A model generated the notes under the pieces. The model searched no databases. It worked only from the letters and a program-made list of their open reading frames with translations, and had not been told where the DNA came from. From contig CM076140.1 of assembly GCA_038025085.1 (NCBI GenBank), positions 32,351,501 to 32,415,500 on the forward strand: DNA of 64,000 bases, written 5' to 3'. This document shows positions 45,077-56,945 of the stretch, in pieces (position 1 is the stretch's first letter; each line of letters starts with the position of its first letter). Origin of the DNA: Tetragonia tetragonoides (lineage: Eukaryota > Streptophyta > Magnoliopsida > Caryophyllales > Aizoaceae). The translations under genes were made by a program, and so were the position numbers.

Positions 45077-45580
45077 ATGGATTATTATTCAAATCCAATG
45101 AAAGGCCTATCTCTTAGACGCCAAACGACGGTTATGGAAATGGCTGAAGCATATGATGTTGATGCAATGGTTGCAGTTGATATTTGTTTCTATTTCGAAG
45201 ATAATCAACAATGGGCTGGGATTAAAACTTTGGAGATGGCCAGTCAAATGGGATCAGAATTTGCTACATATGTAATAGGTGTAATTGAGTTTGGCGAAGA
45301 CAAGATACGAGTATTTATAAAGTTACTCAAAATTGCACATTCGCCAAATGCTAAAAGGAACATGCATATTTACCTGGGTAGACTAAGGAAAATGACATTT
45401 TTTGGACAACCTTTCAAATTCAAATTCACTTTTGAAAAAATTTGTGCAGATGTTGGATTGGGTCATTGGCCTATGTTTGAGCCCGTTGATAATCCATACA
45501 ATGATCCTGATCAAGTTGATTGCTCGTACTGCATGGTTCAATTACAAATGTATCACGTCAATCAAAGGGTGCTCTCATAG
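45077..45580 (+). CDS. F-box-protein-like (Sel1-like) gene 1, no F-box
   Basis: One uninterrupted frame of 167 codons from an ATG with a well-placed TATA box. The order DAMVAVDICFYFEDNQQ, TLEMASQMGSEFATYVIGVI, IFIKLLKIAHSPN resembles the C-terminal Sel1-like part of the plant F-box proteins related to At2g35280/At1g67623, where an inactive-looking tetratricopeptide-type pair follows the F-box. The F-box itself is absent. The C-terminus keeps a Cys motif (DCSYCMVQLQMY). It is about 40-45 percent similar by eye to the protein at 54380-54896, including this last motif. Role unknown; a substrate-adaptor remnant is one option. Family assignment tentative. Confidence 0.5.
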   Translation: MDYYSNPMKGLSLRRQTTVMEMAEAYDVDAMVAVDICFYFEDNQQWAGIKTLEMASQMGSEFATYVIGVIEFGEDKIRVFIKLLKIAHSPNAKRNMHIYLGRLRKMTFFGQPFKFKFTFEKICADVGLGHWPMFEPVDNPYNDPDQVDCSYCMVQLQMYHVNQRVLS

Positions 45581-46370
45581 ATTACGATATGTATAAATAA
45601 TTATCAATCTTTTATATAGTACTCCTGTTATGTAACATAAGTTGTTTGTAATGATATGTAATCCTAATGTTGTACTTTAAATGTTATAAAGTTAGGGATG
45701 TTGTGTGTAATTTCTCCCATGGTAACTAGTTATGTTACAAAAAACACATTTCAATTTTCTGTTAAAGGTGTTTATGGCTGAACTTCAGTTTTATAGCTTT
45801 CACTTTGTCGTGTTAACATAAAATTTTACTAACCATTTAGATCCATGTAACCGTCTAAGCCTTGCAACAATCTTAAATAAAGCCAATATACAAGTGTTGT
45901 CATTTTTATTGACAAAGGACAAACCATGCTAAAATGCTAACCTGGTACATGCTACACCTGACAAGTACTATCCTAGGTAGTAAAACAAAAGAGCATGCAT
46001 AGACAATGGGAAGTTGACAAATGACAACATGGGGAAAGATTTCAGGCATGGGGTGGGCTCGGCCTAATAAGAAAATCCCTCCATATCTCAAAACAAGCCT
46101 AACTATGTTGTAAAGGGAAGTTCCAAACCGGTTGGAACTCTAGTTGAAGCCTAACTATGTTGAAAATGTTCAAACACAGTTCTTTGATACCAAATGTAAT
46201 TTAATACATCAAACTACGAATAGAAATATTCAAACTTTGGAACAAATAACTGTAAATTAATTTATGAGTTATGTTTGAAATATTATTCATAGGTTCACAT
46301 TAATATTAAATATAGATAAATTTAGTAACTGTCCCGATTTACTCGATATTTTGTTGAGTGCTGTTATTCA
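45581..46370. other. Noncoding 3' flank of Sel1-like gene 1
   Basis: AT-rich; the short frames on both strands do not look like protein. No repeat recognised before the satellite array. Confidence 0.4.
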
Positions 46371-48752
46371 GTAACCATTCCACATATTGTGTTAAGCCTA
46401 GAACCTTAATCATGATTTGATGAACATAGGATCATGATGTTGGACGTTAGTGATCATAGGTACGTGAAAATATGGTTCAATTGATTATGTTGAGTCCTAA
46501 TTAGCATTGATCATTTGTAAAACTCTAATAATTTAGTTGCAACTGTTCCATATATTGTGTCAAGCCTAGAACTTAAATCTTGATTTAATGAACATATGAT
46601 CATGATGTTGGAAGTTAGTGATGATAGATACGTGAAAATATGGTTCAATTGATTATGTTGAGTCCTAATTAGCATTGATCATTTGTAAAACTCTAGTAAT
46701 TTAGTTGCAACCGTTCCACATATTTTGTTAAGCCTAGAACCTTAATCATGATTTGATGAACATAGGATCATGATGTTGGACGTTAGTGATGATAGGTACG
46801 TCAAAATATGGTTCAATTGATTATGTTGAGTCCTCAATAGCATTGATCATTTGTAAAACTCTAGTAATTTAGTTGCAACTGTTCCACATATTGTGTTAAG
46901 GTTAGTACCTAAATCATGATTTGATGAACATAGGATCATGATATTGGACATTAGTGATCATAGATACGTGAAAATATGGTTCAATTGATTATGTTGATTC
47001 CTAATTTGCATTGATCATTTGTAAAACCCTAGTAATTTAGGTACAACTGTTCCCATATTGTGTTAAGCCTAGAACTTAAATCATGATTTAATGAACGTAG
47101 GATCATGATGTTGGACGTTAGTGATGATAGGTACGTGAAAATATGGTTCAATTGATTATGTTGATTCCTAATTAGCATTGTTCATTTGTAAAACTCTAGT
47201 AATTTAGTTGCAACCGTTCCACATATTGTGTTAAGCCTAGAACTTAAATTTTGATTTAATGAACATAGGATCATGATGTTGGAAGTTAGTGATGATAGGT
47301 ACGTGAAAATATGGTTCAGTTGATTATCTTGAGTCCTAATTAGTATTGATCATTTGTAAAACTCTAGTAATTTAGTTTCAACCGTTCCACATATTGTGTT
47401 AAGCCTAGAACCTTAATCATGATTTGATGAACATAGGATCATGATGTTGGACGTTAGTGATCATAGGTACGTGAAAATATGGTTCAATTGATTATGTTGA
47501 GTCCTAATTAGCATTGATCATTTGTAAAACTCTAGTAATTTAGTTGCAACCGTTCCACATATTGTGTTAAGCCTAGAACTTAAATCTTGATTTAATGAAC
47601 ATAGGATCATGATGTTGGAATTTAGTGATGATAGGTACGTGAAAATATGGTTCAATTGATTATGTTGAGTCCTAATTAGCATTGATCATTTGTAAAACTC
47701 TAGTAATTTAGTTGCAACCGTTCCACATATTGTGTTAAGCCTAGAACCTTAATCATGATTTGATGAATATAGGATCATGATGTTGGACGTTAGTGATGAT
47801 AGGTACGTCAAAATATGGTTCAATTGATTATGTTGATTCCTCATTAGCATTGATCATTTGTAGAACTCTAGTAATTTAGTTGCAACCGTTCCACGTAATG
47901 TGTTAAGCCTAGTACCTAAGTCATGATTTGATGAACATAGGATCATGATATTGGACATTATTCATCATAGATACGTGAAAATATGGTTCAATTGATTATG
48001 TTGATTCCTAATTTGCATTGATCATTTGTAAAACTCTAGTAATTTAGTTGCAATCGTTCCACATATTGTGTTAAACCTCGAACCTAAATCATGATTTAAT
48101 GAACATAGGATCATGATGTTGGACGTTAGTGATGATAGGTACGTGAAAATATGGTTCAAATGATTATGTTGAGTCCTAATTAGCATTGATCATTTGTAAA
48201 ACTCTAGTAATTTAGTTGCAACCGTTCTACATATTGTGTTAAGCCTAGAACCTAAAGCATGATTTGATGAACATAGGATCATGATGTTGGACATTAGTGA
48301 TCATAGGTACGGGAAAATATGGTTCAATTGATTAGTTTGAGTTCTAATTGGCATTGATCATTTGTAAAACTCTGGTAATTTAGTTGCAACCATTCCACAT
48401 ATTGTCGTAAGCCTAGAACCTAAATCATGATTTAATGAACATAGGATCGTGATGTTGGACGTTAGTGATGATAGGTACATCAAAATATGGTTCAATTGAT
48501 TATGTTGAGTCCTAATTAGCATAGATCATTTGTAAAACTCTAGTAATTTAGTTGCTACTGTTCCATATATTGTGTTAGGCCTAGAATTTAAATCATGATT
48601 TGATGAACATAGGATAATGATGTTATTATTGATGATAGGTACGTGAAGTATGGTTCAATTGATTATGTTGAGTCCTAATTAGCATTGATCATTTGTAAAA
48701 CTCTAGTAATTTAGTTGCAACCGTTCCACATATTGTGTTAAGTCTAGAACCT
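46371..48752. repeat. 168-bp satellite-like tandem array, about 14 units, with a six-unit higher-order repeat
   Basis: Units start gttccacatattgtgttaag at about 46376, 46544, 46713, 46881, 47048, 47215, 47384, 47552, 47720, 47888, 48055, 48223 and on. Unit 1 resembles unit 7, 2 resembles 8, 3 resembles 9 (both with cgtcaaaatatgg), 4 resembles 10 (both gtacctaa and catagatacgtg) and 5 resembles 11. The offset between such pairs is 1007-1011 bp. AT-rich, no coding potential. The unit length is in the range of plant satellite monomers. Confidence 0.85.
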
Positions 48753-48830
48753 ACGTGCAACATCAATTGAAATTGAAATTGAAATTGAATATCCATATTT
48801 GACGGGCAACATCGTAATTTAGCAACCGAA

Positions 48831-48840
48831 TATATATAGT
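48831..48840 (+). promoter_or_regulatory. Candidate TATA box of endonuclease-tailed gene 1
   Basis: tatatatagt, about 120 bases before the ATG at 48956. It lies just behind the satellite array. Confidence 0.35.
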
Positions 48841-48955
48841 CCTCTGTTGATGGTTTGTTCATCTTAATTGAAAGCCTACTCCACAAATAGAGTATTGTCT
48901 CCTAATTTCAAATGCCAAATATCTCCCCTATCCCCAAAACTCAAACTGAATAACA

Positions 48956-50140
48956 ATGGAAAATAAAGTGATGCATTTCACCCCATCTGTTTTACGAGAA
49001 ATGAATATTCACTATTACCTCCAAGCAGTGTCTACTAGTCAAGGGGAGTCCATCAAATGGGATAGGTCTTTACATTTGAGGTTTATGAATCCCCCACACC
49101 AAATACTATTGAGAATGAGAAATACCCTAACACAATCCACTACCAAGTTTACAACAAAAAAGGGAAATTCGTTGATGTGCCCATTAAGATGTTGAGGAAG
49201 ATGATCATGTCTCCACACAAAACTCCTACAGAGTTGCTGAATCTGTTCATGGAAGAAGGGGATGAATTCCCCAAACCCGGTCATCTACCGGACATTTCAG
49301 ACGCCCTCTCTGATGCAATCAAATAACTCTGACTTTATCATCCCACCGTCTTTACTGTCTGTCGTCAATCCATCCCCCATCCCATTCCCACCACCTCGTG
49401 GTCTTCTATTTCGGAGTGAACCTTGCGAGGCTGAGATGTATAGCTTATAAAATGCGGTTGTTGTGTTCTGTGTTGATAACATGTTAAAGCAATGTGAATT
49501 CAAGTTGAGTAAACTTAGAGGTTGGGATAATAATATTATCCCAACACCTAGACACTACCGCATCAAGTTTGTCCCTATGAGTGAATTTTGGCGAGTACCA
49601 GGGACACATATCTTTGCAAAAGCTTGGACGCTTGAGACACACAAACTGTTCCCTCAGCTTGACAATTCTGTGGATTTCGAGTCTGGAACAAAGTTTGTGT
49701 TGTGGAATGCGAGAGGGATTGGTAGACCTGGATTTGTGAAGGCCTTCTTAAAGATATGTCATTTCCATCACCCGGAGATGGTTATTACCACTGAATCAAG
49801 GGTCAGCCGTATGAACGCAGAGGAGGTAATTAAAGGTCTTCCCTTCGACAATTCATTCATTGCCGACCTTGTTGGGCTGTCTGGCGGTTTACTGTTTATG
49901 TGGAATTCAAGTGTCAGTTTTAGCGTCATTGCTAATGAAATAGATGAATTCCATTGCTTGGTTCAGGTAATCCACTTCATACTGATTCTATGAGTTTCAG
50001 TTTATTTTAGTCATATTTCAGGTGTTGTTCCTTAATTTGTGCCATAATTTTGAATTTCCTAATTAATTTGTACTACACATCTAATAAACATGTTCATATT
50101 GCCATATCGTTTCTTTGTTTAGGCACAAAGGGGGTTTTAA
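48956..50140 (+). pseudogene. Unknown gene ending in a LINE-type endonuclease fragment, copy 1
   Basis: ATG at 48956 (MENKVMHFTPSVLREMNIHYY). After a frameshift near 49100 the protein continues with KGKFVDVPIKMLRKMIMSPH and ELLNLFMEEGDE, then a Pro-rich linker (NPSPIPFPPPRGLLFRSEP), then VVVFCVDNMLKQCEFKLSKL. The tail reads KFVLWNARGIGRPGFVKAFL, ICHFHHPEMVITTESRVS and LVGLSGGLLFMWN, the start of an L1-type EEP endonuclease with the Asn and Glu motifs but not the later Tyr, D-x-N or His motifs. The donor at 49967 and the acceptor at 50122 join a six-codon last exon (AQRGF, stop at 50140). Copy 2 has the same end. Damaged by a frameshift and an in-frame TAA at about 49450. Confidence 0.6.
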
Positions 50141-52278
50141 GGTGATGCTGACTGCTATTGGAAAGGACACGAGAAGGCGGTTCTGTTGAAATGTTATTTG
50201 ATTGTCTTATGGTTGTTATGTATTATGGATATTTGTTTAATTTGATTTGCTTTTGTGTTTTTTATTTCAAATTCTGGGTTTTGTAATATGGATAATTTGA
50301 GTATTTCTATTTGATTGCTTTCTCTATTAAGTAGTATTATCTTTAAGTACTTTGGACAATATTTTTTAAATGAAATAGAGTACAAGTATGTGGCACTTTC
50401 ATGACAAAGAGGGAGAAAGCCTACACAACAATATGCAACGTCGTTTACTATAAAATGAGTTGTTAGGTAACTAATGGTATTTCAATAGTAATCGTTCTTA
50501 GATAAATACGACCATGTATCAATATGAAAATGATCTTGATTAAGAATAAGTACTTGGACGTGTGTTAAGGCTGATCAGAATTAGTACTCATACAATGAAT
50601 AATTTAATTTGTCAATATTAATATGATAAAAATTTGTAAAAACATATAATGAGTTATGGAATTGGTCAATATGAAAGTAAATATATAAGTAGTAATATTT
50701 CAGTAGTTTACTTCCATTATAGGTGAAGCATACATCAATATACAAAGGTGTTTACTTCATGATGGTTATTATGAAACTAATAGTTTGTCAATATTAATCT
50801 AGTACATTAGTAATCGAATCTATCAATATGAAAATGATCTTGATTAACAATAAGTAATTTGGACGTGTGTTAAGACTGATCAGAAATAGTACATACAATG
50901 AATAATTTAATTTGTCAATATTAATATGATAAAAATTAGTAAAAACATATAATGAGTTATTGAATTGGTCAATATGAAATGATATATATAAGTAGTAATT
51001 TTACATATCAAAATAAAACTTATCCTTAATTTTCAATGTTCCGCCAAATACCACCATGTCCACATATCAACCCTCAAAAATTTCCACCCTCCAAAACACA
51101 TTCTTGGTTCAGAATTCAAATTTTCCCCCCAAAACAAGGTTCACACCTTTCCTAGTTTTTATAGGGGGTGGCCTAAGGTCTGTGATGACCAAACTATGAT
51201 GCCAAAATCCCTAAAGTGTTAAAGGTCAATGTCATGTTTTTAACACAAGTCAGTCAAAGTAATATCATAGAAGATCATGTTTTTGTATTTTGGACATTAC
51301 AAAGGGTCCATTTTAGACATTTTCACTAGTATACTTCAATTATAGGTGAATCATACATCAATATACAATGCTGTTTACTTCATGATGGCTATTATGAAAC
51401 TTATAGTTTTTTCAATAGTAATCTAGTACAATTAGTTATCGAATCTATGAATATGAAAATGATCTTGATTAACAATAAGTAATTTGGACGTGTGTTAAAG
51501 ATGATGAAAGATAGTACTCATACAATGAGTAATTGACTTTGTCAATATTAATAGGATATCCATATTAATGTGATAAAAATTAGTAATAACATATAATGAC
51601 TTATGGAATTGGTCAATATCAAAGTTAATATGTAAGTAGTAATTTTACATGTCAAAATAAAACTTACCCTTACTTTTCAATGTTCCGGCAAATACCACCA
51701 TGTCCACAAATCAACCCTCAAAAATTTCCACCCTCAAAAACACATTATTGGTTCAGAATTCAAATTTTCCCCAAAACAAGGTTCATACCTTTCCTACTTT
51801 TTGTAGGGGATGACCTAAGGTCTGCCATGACCAAACTATGATGCCAAATTAACTAAAGTGTTAAAGGTCATTGTCATGTTTTTAACATTAGTCAGTCAAA
51901 GTAATAACATAGAAGATCATTTTTTTGTATTATGGACATTACAAAGGGTACGTCACAATATGGTTCATTTGACTAAGTCCATCATAAGTTATCCTTACGT
52001 TTAAGCTATACTGAGTCCTCAAAAATGAAGTAATAACATGTAGTACTGACAGTAACCAGACAACTACTTATTCGTAAATAATGTATAAACCCTTGAAGTA
52101 CTCTGTATGATAACTTTATGTTGAATTTAAATTCCTTATTTTGGGGGTAATATGGTAATTGTATCCAGCCAATATATGAGCTACTAGGTTTGTTGCTTTC
52201 TTCATCAATGCGATTTTTTACCCTACTCCATATTACCATTGTTTAGAATCCTTCCAAAGTCCAAACCAACCTCTAGCC
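50141..52278. other. Noncoding region built of dispersed repeats
   Basis: Three related blocks (about 50500-50720, 50810-51010, 51425-51650) carry the word gagttatggaattggtcaatat, which resembles the 54-bp minisatellite unit. Two copies of the 200-bp repeat lie at about 51075-51290 and 51725-51945. No coding frame. Confidence 0.6.
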
Positions 52279-53508
52279 ATGGAGGATACTGTCCAACATG
52301 TATCGCCATCAGTCCTATGTGAAATGCACATTCACTATTATCCGAATGCTGCGACTCCAGATTCCCCTCAAGGGGCCTCTTTCTAGTGGGAGAGGTATAT
52401 GCATTTGAGTTTACTAGATCCCCCCACACCCAATACTGTTGAAAAAGACCCTAACACAATCCAATACCAAGCCTACATCAGAAAAGGCAAATTCGTTGAT
52501 GTCCCCATTAAGATGTTGAGAAAGATTATTATGTCCCCACAAAACACACCCACAGAATTATTGAATCTTTTCATCAAAGGGCCTGGTGAAATCACAAAAC
52601 CGGCTCATCTACCCGACATTTCTGATGCCCTGGAGTGAGTGACCAAAACAAAAGGTTGATAATCGAAGCTTTTCATTTATTACAAACAGAAAAGTCAAAC
52701 TTAATTGTTCCACCAGAATTCCTCGGTGTTGTAGATCCATCCCCCATCCCACTCCAACCACCCCGTGGTCTTCTACTTCGGAGTGAACCTTGCGAGGTTG
52801 ACATGTATAGCTCATCAAATGCGGTTGTTGTGTTCTGTGTTGATAACATGTTAAAGCAATGTGAATTCAGGTTGAGTAAACTTAGAGGTTGGGATGAATT
52901 TTGGCGAGTATCGGGGACACATATCTTTGCAGAAGCCTAGACAAATGAGACACGCAAACTGTTCCCTCAACTTCACAATTCTGTGGATTTCGATTCTGGA
53001 ACAAAGTTTGTGTTGTGGAATGCGAGAGGGATTGGTAGGGCTGGGTTTGAAAAATCCTTCTTAGAGATATGCCATTTCCATCGTCGTCAACTGGTGATTA
53101 TAACAGAAACTAGAGTGAGCCGTATGAACGCAGAGGATATTATAACAGCTCTTCCATTAGACAATTCGTTCATTGTTGACCCTGTTGGCCTGTGTGTAGA
53201 GATATTTGTTCTGTGGAGTCCTTTTGTCAGTATGACCGTCATTGCTAATGAGTCTCTTCAATTCCATTGCTTGTTCCAGGTAATCGTATTGTTAATTCTT
53301 TACTTCTGTCACCATAACTTCGTCTTGCCAAGTTATTTGTTAATAATGTTATGCCTTTTTTTTTTTTTTTATGTTGTTACATATGTTTAACTTTCCATTC
53401 ATCTGTTTTAACACAACTAATCTAATGTTAGACAACTAATCTAATGTTACAAAGCATATATGTACGTCGATAACATATATACTGTTTATTTAGGTACAAA
53501 GGGGTTAA
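52279..53508 (+). pseudogene. Unknown gene ending in a LINE-type endonuclease fragment, copy 2
   Basis: ATG at 52279 (MEDTVQHVSPSVLCEMHIHYY). A TAG interrupts at about 52384, then GKFVDVPIKMLRKIIMSPQ and ELLNLFIKGPGE run to a stop at 52638. The next frame has VDPSPIPLQPPRGLLLRSEP and VVVFCVDNMLKQCEFRLSKL. A stop near 52940 precedes KFVLWNARGIGRAGFEKSFL, ICHFHRRQLVIITETRVS and VDPVGL. Donor at 53280 and acceptor at 53493 lead to a five-codon last exon (VQRG, stop 53508). Relative to copy 1 it lacks a 19-residue stretch after GWD. Both copies keep the same domain order and terminal intron, so the fusion predates the duplication. Confidence 0.6.
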
Positions 53509-54307
53509 GGCGCTGGTGTGCGGTTGGGATGTGAAGAAGGCGAACATGTTTTTAAGATAGATGGATGGATGTTTTATGATTTCTTATTATTATGGTAATG
53601 TAATATGGATTCAGTTTGAAATTTGGATTTGGATGATTTACGATTATGTAATATGGATTATTGTTATGTTTTTTATATGGATAAATTCAGACTTTTAAAT
53701 TGTGTTTTAAAATTGGATATTTGTTATGTTTGTTATATGGATTATTTCATGGTTATGTCCTATTTGTCTATTTATTACATGTTTCAATTTGAATCCTATG
53801 GTATAAGATGATGTCACTTGATGGTTAATAACGGTTGATGAATCTTCATTTCATAAAATGAGTACTTACCCCATAATGCAATGTCGTTTACTACAATCCT
53901 GATACGTAGATAATTTCACTATGTTTCCTTGTAAGTGTCTTTTAGTTTTATTATTATATTAATATAAAGTTATTATATATTTATATAAATATGAGTACTT
54001 ACTTCACCATGCAATGTCGGTTTCGATAGTCCTGATATGTAGATGCTGTAAATATAATCCCTTTTAACAGCTTTTAAGTTATATAAAGAAAAATCTATCC
54101 TTTCATACTTAATATTATTACTTACATTATAATATGACATTGAATTTAAAATGAAGTGAAATAGTGACCTTAAAATGAGTAGTTACGTTTCCGTAGAATA
54201 ACATTTACTACCATCGTGACACGCGCATACTGGCGGATTTCATCATTTTAACTGCTCTAAATTGTAAATAACACCTCATAACTTCCAATTGTGTCCATCC
54301 TCATTTC
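53509..54307. other. Noncoding between endonuclease-tailed gene 2 and Sel1-like gene 2
   Basis: AT-rich, T-rich in parts; no gene seen. Confidence 0.4.
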
Positions 54308-54316
54308 CTATAAATA
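54308..54316 (+). promoter_or_regulatory. TATA box of Sel1-like gene 2
   Basis: ctataaata, 64 bases ahead of the ATG at 54380. Confidence 0.55.
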
Positions 54317-54379
54317 AGGCTCTTACCCCTTCTCCAATTTCAACATCCCTCAAATAGTATTTTATATCATATATCCAAT

Positions 54380-54896
54380 ATGGATGAAATTAACGTTCCT
54401 GATTTCTTTTTCAAGCCGCTCAAAAAACTCCCCGAACGCCGCAAATCAGAAATTATGATATTTGGCTAAAGATACTAATGTTGATGCATTGACGGGAGTT
54501 GGAATTCACTACTACTTTGAATATTCCAAACAAGAGGAACGCCGAAATACTTTGGAATTGGCTAAGGATTTGGGATCCTTATTTGCAAAGTATGTGATAG
54601 GAGTAGTTGACTATGGGAATGACAAGATCAACGGACTCATAATATTTCTGCAATTTGCCCGCTCTCCAAACGGCCGAAATGATCTTAATGCTTTTCGTTT
54701 ACGCCTTAGGTTGATGACTGACGTGACCCAACCATTCATGTTCAACGCCCCCGTCGAAAAGCTCTGTCCGGAAGCGGGTTACAGTCATTGGGCAATGTTT
54801 GAAGATATTCGTTACCCCCACAACAATCCCGAATATGTGAATTGCGCATATTGTATGGTGCAACTTCAGATGTTCCTTCTCAATGGGAATATGTAG
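54380..54896 (+). pseudogene. F-box-protein-like (Sel1-like) gene 2, one frameshift
   Basis: The ATG at 54380 starts MDEINVPDFFFKPLKKLPE. A one-base frameshift lies near 54445-54462, after which the frame runs to 54896: DTNVDALTGVGIHYYFEYSK, TLELAKDLGSLFAKYVIGVV, FLQFARSPNGR, MFEDIRYPHNNPEYVNCAYC, MVQLQMFLLNGNM. The same family features as the gene at 45077 are present (double Sel1-like helix pattern, CAYCMVQLQM end). Without the shift it would be about 170 residues. Only this lesion is seen. Confidence 0.5.
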
Positions 54897-55491
54897 ATAG
54901 AATTTTACTAGGACATGTTCAAGCACTTTGTATATGTTACTTATAATGCTGCTATATAGGATCCATGTATGTAGTTATGTAAAATTGCCAATAAGATTGA
55001 ATAATAATTGTACCTTCACTAGTTTATTTATTTTTTGGTTTCCCTGTATGTTGTATATATCATATGTAATGTAATATTTATTGACAAACAATGTTCACAT
55101 ACAAAGTGAACAACTAGAACATATGACATACAAAATGTTCCATGATATGGGACCTGTCCCACTGAAAACAATTCAATCTAAACATGTGGTCATGCCACAT
55201 AATAGTTTAGTTTCAAATAACCCATTACATACCACCAATTTGGTTCAAATCCCATCAAATAAAATGGGTGTACCAGATTCATATCTACCATCCTCCAAAA
55301 TTTGAACCTGGTACAATTACAGAACTACCCAACCATACCCAAAATACATGCAAATTCTTCAACATCCCATTTTTACACCATGCCTTACCAGGTTCATAAC
55401 TACACTCCACAAAATTGAATCTGGTACGATCATGCATACTAAACATAAATTGTTCATGTTTAACTATTCTATCAATAAATTAGATTACAGT
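54897..55491. other. Intergenic between Sel1-like gene 2 and B3 gene 2
   Basis: Convergent 3' ends. Short repeated words (ccaccaatttggttc / caaaatttgaacctggtac / caaaattgaatctggtac) occur, but there is no coding frame. Confidence 0.4.
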
Positions 55492-56481
55492 TCAACAATT
55501 CACCAACAAACCAGCAGGGGGAGTTACAACCCGAAAAATACGAACGTCAATTAGGGGTTTGGGAAACGCATTGCCAGTTGGAGCATACAACTGAAAAATG
55601 CAAACATTATCCTGCTCCAATGCATTATCCCTAACAAACTCCCTCCAGCCTTGGACAAGATAACAGTAGCGATATTTTGGGGCTTCTCCCTTCCAACGAC
55701 ATCCGACTTCCCATTTTTGATTTACATCCCCTTCTACGCACAATGACAACTCACAATCCTTATAACCCAAGTGTTCAATTGCCCAACTTTTTGGGATTGT
55801 CTGAAAACATAAGATCAGAAGGGTTAGTTCAAATATGAGATACCGTTTCAACTTATTGAGTTACTATATGCGTATACATAATGTTGTACTAAGATACTTG
55901 CCAAATACAATCCAGTGTACACTTCAGCGGTGTTAAGGTCTTCTTAAATGTAGAGATGCGAAGTCGAGCATAGATTGAGATGTATGTGTCAGCCATCAAT
56001 GCTGCGCTATTGATCTCGTCATCGGTAACTTGTCTACGCCTCGATGCCAATGACGCAATCTGTTTCGGTTCTACACAATAAAATCAATACCTTCATCAAT
56101 ATTAAATCTATCATTTGTCAACGGGGACGAATTACAATTACAACGCTTTTACGGTTTTACCTGAGCCTACAACATCTACCTCAGCGCCACCATCATTCTC
56201 AACATTTGCTTCGCCATCAGACATGGCCTCGCCCTCCTCTCCACCACCATCATCATTACCAGCTTCACCCTCCTCTCCAGCACCGTCATTAGAAAAATAG
56301 TTGGGAATATCATCATCATCATCATCATAATCATAACAAAATTCATATTAAATTTTCATTTCAGTAATATCTACTATGCACACTAACCAAGGGAAGCATC
56401 AATGTACAATCACATTATCATTTTACGTACCATTTCCTCCGCATACTCATTGGTCACCATTAATTTGAAAAATGTATCCAT
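55492..56481 (-). CDS. B3-domain gene 2, four exons
   Basis: ATG at 56481: exon 1 56481-56431 (MDTFFKLMVTNEYAEEM, then GTACGT). A later exon, about 56310-56161, is acidic (DDDDIPNYFSNDGAGEEGEA). Exon 56070-55898 reads ASLASRRRQVTDDEINSAAL and LADTYISIYARLR-like helix. Exon 55800-55492 is a B3 domain: TIPKSWAIEHLGYKDCELSL, VGCRWKGEAPKYRYCYLV, GWREFVRDNALEQDNVCIFQ, IDVRIFRVV. Introns 56160-56071 and 55897-55801 have GT/AG borders and keep phase with no stop. The acceptor between exons 1 and 2 is not resolved; a TAA lies in that stretch. B3 proteins are DNA-binding factors. The gene lies directly downstream of the MULE transposase and in its orientation. Confidence 0.6.
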
Positions 56482-56945
56482 GTCTTCAAATCTGTATATC
56501 AAGAACTTTAGCCTTCATTGCAATAATTTCTAAAACATTGTTTGCCAGCATATAACATACAAAAGGATATTAAACCATGAACTAATGTAATTAAACACCA
56601 TCACATTATAATAACTGACAAACAAACTATTGGTCCATTACATAGTAATTCTAAATTATAAATTTCCTAAACAATGTCAATGCTTAATAACCCTACTACA
56701 TATAAGGTAAACATAAGCTTCAACTTTCATAGATCTTCAGGTCCATTCACATCTACAAATCAACCTCAACAAAATCCCAATATCTTCTTCCTTTAACATC
56801 TGAAATCTACCTGCATCATAACAATTGGATTTCAAATGATGCCCAAATCAAACCTGATAACCTTTACTTATATGACACTGTATTTGTACGTCACTCACCA
56901 CTTTACCTGAATTATAGGTGTTGCATATCAAAACACATGCAGTCT
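56482..56945. other. Intergenic between transposase and B3 gene 2
   Basis: AT-rich, no ORF. It contains the 3' flank of the transposase gene and the short upstream region of B3 gene 2. Confidence 0.4.

Noticed and set aside
42660..48752. Possible CRISPR array
   Set aside because: The units are adjacent tandem repeats without unique spacers, in a plant nuclear context.
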